Assembly (NCBI RefSeq): GCF_018390695.1
Contig: NZ_JAHBGF010000046.1
Coordinates: 1-64,000 of the forward strand
Reading direction: 5' to 3'
Length of the DNA: 64,000 bases
Origin: Ancylobacter sonchi
GTDB lineage: Bacteria > Pseudomonadota > Alphaproteobacteria > Rhizobiales > Xanthobacteraceae
The translations under genes and the position numbers were made by a program. Below the pieces are notes generated by a model that had not been told where the DNA came from, ran no database searches, and saw nothing but the letters and a program-made list of their open reading frames with translations. This document shows, piece after piece, positions 60,539 to 64,000 of this stretch (its first letter is position 1; every line of letters starts with the position of its first letter).

Positions 60539-61192
60539 TCAGGGCACCAGCCATAGCACCGGCAGCCAGCCGGCGGCCTGCGCCATCTCGATGCCTTCGG
60601 CGAGCGGGATGGCGGCGAGGAACACGCAGGCATCGATGAAGGTCTGCATCACCATACGCGGGCGGATTTCCAGCGTGTCGACGTTCTGCCACAGCCGGAA
60701 GTTCGGCCAGAAGCGCGGCACCCGCGCCTTGTAGATGAGATAGGTTTCCCCGAAGCGCTCGGCGAGGAAGCGTTCTTCCTTGCGCACCACGACGGAGAAC
60801 ACCAGCCAGGTGAGCAGCGTGGCGGCCACCGCCGCGACGAGCGAGCCGAACTGCGCGCCGGCGCCGGCGGCGCCGATGAAGGAGAACACGTAGAGCGGGT
60901 TGCGGCTGATCGAATAGGGCCCGAGCGCCACGATCTCCGACTTCTTGCGGCCGCTGATATAGAGCGAGCACCAGGTACGCCCGGCGATCGCCACGAACAG
61001 CAGGACCACGCCCACCGACTCGATGATCTCGTGCGGGCTGTCCTCGCTGTCTGGCCACAGCGAATGGCCGGTGAGCAGGATCAGCACCGCGAGGCCGCCG
61101 AGGGCGAACAGCGCGAGTTTGCGCAGGCTCTGTACGGCGCCAAGGTCGATGCTCGGCGTCGGCTGGCCCACCGGCGGGGACTTGTCGTTCAT
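60539..61192 (-). CDS. Isoprenylcysteine carboxylmethyltransferase-like membrane protein
   Basis: A 217-residue membrane protein with four to five spans. ICMT-type signatures: YSISRNPLYVFSFIGAAGAG (the N-P-L-Y motif of the methyltransferase), then VVVRKEERFLAERFGETYLI and YKARVPRFWPNF, the C-terminal SAM/Glu-Glu-Arg region. Bacterial members methylate lipids or unknown substrates. The stop codon is inside the 14-base tandem duplication at 60523-60550. Confidence 0.8.
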   Translation of the reverse strand: MNDKSPPVGQPTPSIDLGAVQSLRKLALFALGGLAVLILLTGHSLWPDSEDSPHEIIESVGVVLLFVAIAGRTWCSLYISGRKKSEIVALGPYSISRNPLYVFSFIGAAGAGAQFGSLVAAVAATLLTWLVFSVVVRKEERFLAERFGETYLIYKARVPRFWPNFRLWQNVDTLEIRPRMVMQTFIDACVFLAAIPLAEGIEMAQAAGWLPVLWLVP

Positions 61193-61248
61193 GGCTGGCT
61201 GATTCCCGGAGAATGTAGCCGGCCACTAATTCACGCTTGCGGCGAATT

Positions 61249-62217
61249 TCAGGCCGGCATCACCCGCCTGTCGCGCAGGGCGAGCCCGGCGGCGACCAAG
61301 GCGAGGCCGGCGACGTGGTAGAGATGCAGGCTCTCGCCGAGCAGGCCGACCGCGAGCGCCGCGCCGAACACCGGCATCAATTGCAGGAATTGGCCCGCGC
61401 GGGTCGGTCCGAGCACCGCGACGCCGCGGGCCCACAGCACGAAGCCGATGGTCGGGAAGATCGCGGTATAGGCGATCAGCAGCGCCGCCTCGCCGGCATG
61501 GGCGGTGCCGAAGCCGCCCTGCGCCATCTCCAGAGCGGCGAAGGGGGTGAGCGCGACCAGGCCGAACGGGATCGACACCGCCAGCGCGGCGGCGGCGGAC
61601 AGCCCGCCGGGGAAGCGCTTCAGCAGCACCGCATAGAGCGCGAAGGCGCTGATGCCGCCGAACAGCACGAGGTCGCCGGGATTGAGCGCAAGGCTGGCGA
61701 GGTTGGCGATGTTCCCCCGCGTGACGATCAGCGCCACGCCGAGGGTGGAGACCCCGAGCGCCAGCCGCGCCCGGCGGCTGGTGCGCTCGCGCAGGATCAG
61801 CCAGCCGAGCAGGCCGACCAGGATCGGCGCCGCCGAGCCGATGATCGAGCCGTTGACGAGGGTGGTATGGGCGAGCCCGGCATAGATCATCACGGTGAAC
61901 ACCGCGATGTTCAGTACCCCGGCGGCCAGCCACAGCGGCCAGCGGCGCTTCAGCTCGTCGGCCTTGGCGCGGATCTCGCGGAAGGTGAAGGGCAGCAGCA
62001 GCATGAGCGCGACGGCCCAGCGAGCGGCGGAGAAGGTGGCCGGCGGTAGCACCTCGGCGGCCATGCGCCCGGCGAGGAAGTTGCCGGACCACAGCAGCGC
62101 CGCCCCGGTGAGCGCCAGCGCGGCGAAGGTGGCCGGCTGCATCTGCGGCCGGCGAGCCTCGCGGTACTTTGCCGTGCCGGAGACGAGCGGATTCAACGTG
62201 TCTGCCACGAATGCCAT
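61249..62217 (-). CDS. EamA/DMT-family transporter
   Basis: A 322-residue protein with ten hydrophobic segments in two EamA repeats: AALALTGAALLWSGNFLAGR, then VFTVMIYAGLAHTTLVNGSI in the first, and LLIAYTAIFPTIGFVLWARG, ARAGQFLQLMPVFGAALAVG-like in the second. Family exporters move amino acids, nucleosides or drugs; the substrate here is unknown. GGAGGCAGCG precedes the ATG. A perfect inverted repeat at 62279-62301 lies 62 bases upstream. Confidence 0.88.
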   Translation of the reverse strand: MAFVADTLNPLVSGTAKYREARRPQMQPATFAALALTGAALLWSGNFLAGRMAAEVLPPATFSAARWAVALMLLLPFTFREIRAKADELKRRWPLWLAAGVLNIAVFTVMIYAGLAHTTLVNGSIIGSAAPILVGLLGWLILRERTSRRARLALGVSTLGVALIVTRGNIANLASLALNPGDLVLFGGISAFALYAVLLKRFPGGLSAAAALAVSIPFGLVALTPFAALEMAQGGFGTAHAGEAALLIAYTAIFPTIGFVLWARGVAVLGPTRAGQFLQLMPVFGAALAVGLLGESLHLYHVAGLALVAAGLALRDRRVMPA

Positions 62218-62278
62218 GACGCTGCCTCCTCGCTTTCAAGAAACGCCGGGGCGGTGGATGTCACCGCGGATCACCGAT

Positions 62279-62301
62279 ATAGGTCAGTGTAGTTGACCTA
62301 T
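62279..62301. promoter_or_regulatory. Perfect 8-bp inverted repeat upstream of the EamA gene
   Basis: ATAGGTCA (62279-62286), seven bases (GTGTAGT), TGACCTAT (62294-62301). A classic dimer-binding site between the EamA gene and the Lrp gene, 62 bases before the EamA ATG. The neighbouring Lrp-type regulator is an obvious candidate, although the spacing suits other families (GntR, TetR) too. Confidence 0.65.
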
Positions 62302-62360
62302 GGCCGGCATGTCCTTGCGTTCTGCGGGAGGGCGACGGCGTTGCGCGGCAGATTCTGCCG

Positions 62361-62912
62361 TCAGCGCCGTATTTTTGGCTCGCGGCTGTCGCTGCCTATC
62401 TTTTCGGCAACGGAATCGGGCGTGGCGGGCGAGGGGCGCAGATGGCCGAGCGGCAGCGTGCCGCTCTCCTTCACCCGCTTCAGCGCCAGCGAGGAGCGCA
62501 CGCCGCGCACGCCGGGCAAGCCCATCAGCACGTCATGGGCGAAGTGGGCGAAGCCGTCGAGATCCTCGCACACCACATGCAGCAGGTAGTCGCTGTCGCC
62601 GGTGACGCTGTAGCAGGCGATCACTTCCGGCCGGTCGAGCACCGCCGCCTCGAAATCCCGCGCCGCTTCCTCGACCTGCCGCTCCAGATGCACCTGGATG
62701 AAGGCGAGCACGCCGAGCCCCAGCCGGGGCGCGTCGAGCCGCGCCTGATAGCCGGCGATCAGCCCGTCCTCCTCCAGCCGTCTTGTGCGCCGGAGGCAGG
62801 GCGAGGGCGACAGGCCGATGCGCTCGGACAGTTCGGCATTGGTCAGCCGCCCATCCTGCTGCAGCTCCTTCAGGATGCGCATATCGAAGAGATCGACCAC
62901 GGGAATGCGCAT
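62361..62912 (-). CDS. Lrp/AsnC-family transcriptional regulator
   Basis: A 183-residue regulator from the ATG at 62912 (MRIPVVDLFDMRILKELQQD). HTH: TNAELSERIGLSPSPCLRRT. The RAM effector domain is at about 70-150 (GLGVLAFIQVHLERQVEEAA; VIACYSVTGDSDYLLHVVCE). The C-terminal tail is about 25 residues longer than typical Lrp. Amino-acid-responsive control of the downstream EamA transporter is inferred from the shared strand and spacing. GGAG lies before the ATG. Confidence 0.93.
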   Translation of the reverse strand: MRIPVVDLFDMRILKELQQDGRLTNAELSERIGLSPSPCLRRTRRLEEDGLIAGYQARLDAPRLGLGVLAFIQVHLERQVEEAARDFEAAVLDRPEVIACYSVTGDSDYLLHVVCEDLDGFAHFAHDVLMGLPGVRGVRSSLALKRVKESGTLPLGHLRPSPATPDSVAEKIGSDSREPKIRR

Positions 62913-63169
62913 GCTCTGTCTCCATGGAGAGGAAATGCGGCAGGATCGGCTTCGGGATGTGAGTTTGCCGGCAGAAGTCGCCATACGGCAATTGGCCTTT
63001 CGGTCAGGAAAGCTGACATTTCCATCCCGCCACCCGCGTCGCCGGGGCGTCGCGCCGGCCGCCACCGGGGTGTCGCCAGGGCGGGCAACCGTGCAGAATC
63101 CCCAACATGTCGTGGATCGCCGCCCGCCGGACACTTGAACTTGTGTCCGGTCGGCCGCACCCTAAGGGC

Positions 63170-64000
63170 ATGAAATTCACCCGGCTGCGCCTTCTCGGCT
63201 TCAAGACCTTCGTCGAGCCGACCGAGATGCTGATCGAGCCCGGCCTTACGGGCGTCGTGGGCCCGAATGGCTGCGGCAAGTCGAATCTCGTCGAAGCGCT
63301 GCGCTGGGTGATGGGCGAGAATTCCTACAAGGCGATGCGCGCCGAGGGGATGGACGACGTCATCTTCGGCGGCACCACCACCCGCCCGGCGCGCAACACC
63401 GCCGAGGTGATGCTGGTCATCGACAATGAGGACCGCACCGCGCCGGCGATCTTCAACGATGCCGACCGGCTGGAGGTCTCCCGCCGCATCGAGCGCGAGG
63501 CCGGCTCCTCCTACCGCATCAACGGCCGGGAGGTGCGCGCCCGCGACGTGCAGATCCTGTTCGCCGACGCCTCCTCCGGCTCGCGCTCGCCCTCCATGGT
63601 GCGGCAGGGGCAGATCGGCGAACTGGTCGGCTCCAAGCCCACCGCGCGCCGCCGCATCCTCGAGGAAGCCGCCGGCGTCGCCGGCCTGCACGCCCGCCGC
63701 CACGAGGCGGAGATGCGGCTGCGGGCGGCGGAGGCGAACCTCGGCCGCCTGGAAGACGTGATCGGCCAGATCGGCACCCAGCTCGACGCGCTGCGTCGCC
63801 AGTCGCGGCAGGCCGGCCGCTATCGCGCGGTTTCCGGCGACATCCGCAAGGCGGAAGCGGCGCTGCTGTGGCTGCGCTGGTCGGAAGCCGCCTCGACCCT
63901 CGCCGAGGCCAGCCGCACCCTCGACCTCGCGGTGCGCGAGGTGGCGGCCTGCACGCTGGCGCAGGGCGAGACCGCCCGCGCCGCCGCTGTCGCCGCCCAT
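63170..64000 (+). CDS. smc: Chromosome segregation protein SMC, N-terminal fragment cut by window edge
   Basis: ATG at 63170 opens 277 codons to the last base of the window. The start [20 protein letters not shown] and the Walker [21 protein letters not shown], then [20 protein letters not shown], the R-loop and Q-loop region [20 protein letters not shown], and [20 protein letters not shown] are unmistakable SMC N-head. The coiled coil starts at about residue 180 ([20 protein letters not shown]). The rest of the coil, hinge and the ABC signature lie outside. SMC acts in chromosome condensation and segregation. Confidence 0.97.
   Translation, partial: MKFTRLRLLGFKTFVEPTEMLIEPGLTGVVGPNGCGKSNLVEALRWVMGENSYKAMRAEGMDDVIFGGTTTRPARNTAEVMLVIDNEDRTAPAIFNDADRLEVSRRIEREAGSSYRINGREVRARDVQILFADASSGSRSPSMVRQGQIGELVGSKPTARRRILEEAAGVAGLHARRHEAEMRLRAAEANLGRLEDVIGQIGTQLDALRRQSRQAGRYRAVSGDIRKAEAALLWLRWSEAASTLAEASRTLDLAVREVAACTLAQGETARAAAVAAH

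Noticed and set aside
60493-60550. Terminator between FUSC and ICMT genes
   Set aside because: The sequence is a pair of direct duplications rather than a stable hairpin.

Overview
The window is high-GC DNA from an alphaproteobacterium, most likely a member of the Hyphomicrobiales; a Xanthobacteraceae-type genome fits best, but that is inference. Three things point there. First, the run chvI-chvG-hprK-EIIA-HPr-ahcY, with a pckA-like gene upstream, is a rhizobial-type gene order. Second, a CcrM-type GANTC methyltransferase sits near mutY, dsbA and smc. Third, there is an alphaproteobacterial ferredoxin-NADP reductase. Two real genes run off the ends: the N-terminus of a large-subunit catalase (1-213, minus) and the N-terminus of SMC (63170-64000, plus).

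Region 1 (1-5.6 kb) is accessory. It holds the catalase start, a truncated PAS gene, a psiF / SGNH-hydrolase pair, a DUF982-like gene and a MASE1-GGDEF cyclase. A worn mobile-element remnant follows, ending at a tRNA-Ser(GGA) gene. It contains a GTTCCCC repeat cluster, a decayed terminase-small-subunit-like HTH, a 151-bp inverted-repeat element and one unknown gene.

Region 2 (5.7-24 kb) carries an RND efflux pair and then a compact three-gene cluster: transglutaminase-DUF2126, a circularly permuted ATP-grasp fused to alpha-E, and a second transglutaminase. This cluster looks like an uncharacterised peptide synthesis/modification system. AmpG, a short DnaB-like ATPase, Ddl, RecR and an NhaD-like antiporter follow.

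Region 3 (24-34 kb) is the regulatory and metabolic core. It has a PckA homologue that keeps the P-loop lysine but lacks the usual catalytic and metal-binding residues, a HugZ-like protein, the ChvI/ChvG two-component system, HPr kinase, EIIA and HPr. AhcY follows, behind a perfect 20-bp palindrome that may be a SahR-type operator.

Region 4 (34-54 kb) is a mosaic. It includes Fpr, a PAS-PAS-GGDEF protein, ExoD, several very small proteins, Gnd, an AT-rich orphan with a HEPN-like RNxxxH motif, a SorC regulator with a SAF-type oxidoreductase, OhrR, LysR with an MhqO/MhqD-like pair, a YpfJ-type metallopeptidase, MoaB and a PA0069-type radical SAM protein. Two intergenic stretches (52.4-53.0 and 53.5-54.4 kb) are highly repetitive.

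Region 5 (54.4-64 kb) is a DNA-maintenance neighbourhood: DsbA, DUF721/DciA-like, MutY, CsbD-like, GST, CcrM, a FUSC protein, an isoprenylcysteine-methyltransferase-like protein, an EamA transporter, an Lrp regulator and SMC.

Structural themes are palindromic CCCTCTCC hairpins at gene ends and short tandem duplications placed exactly at, or just after, stop codons.
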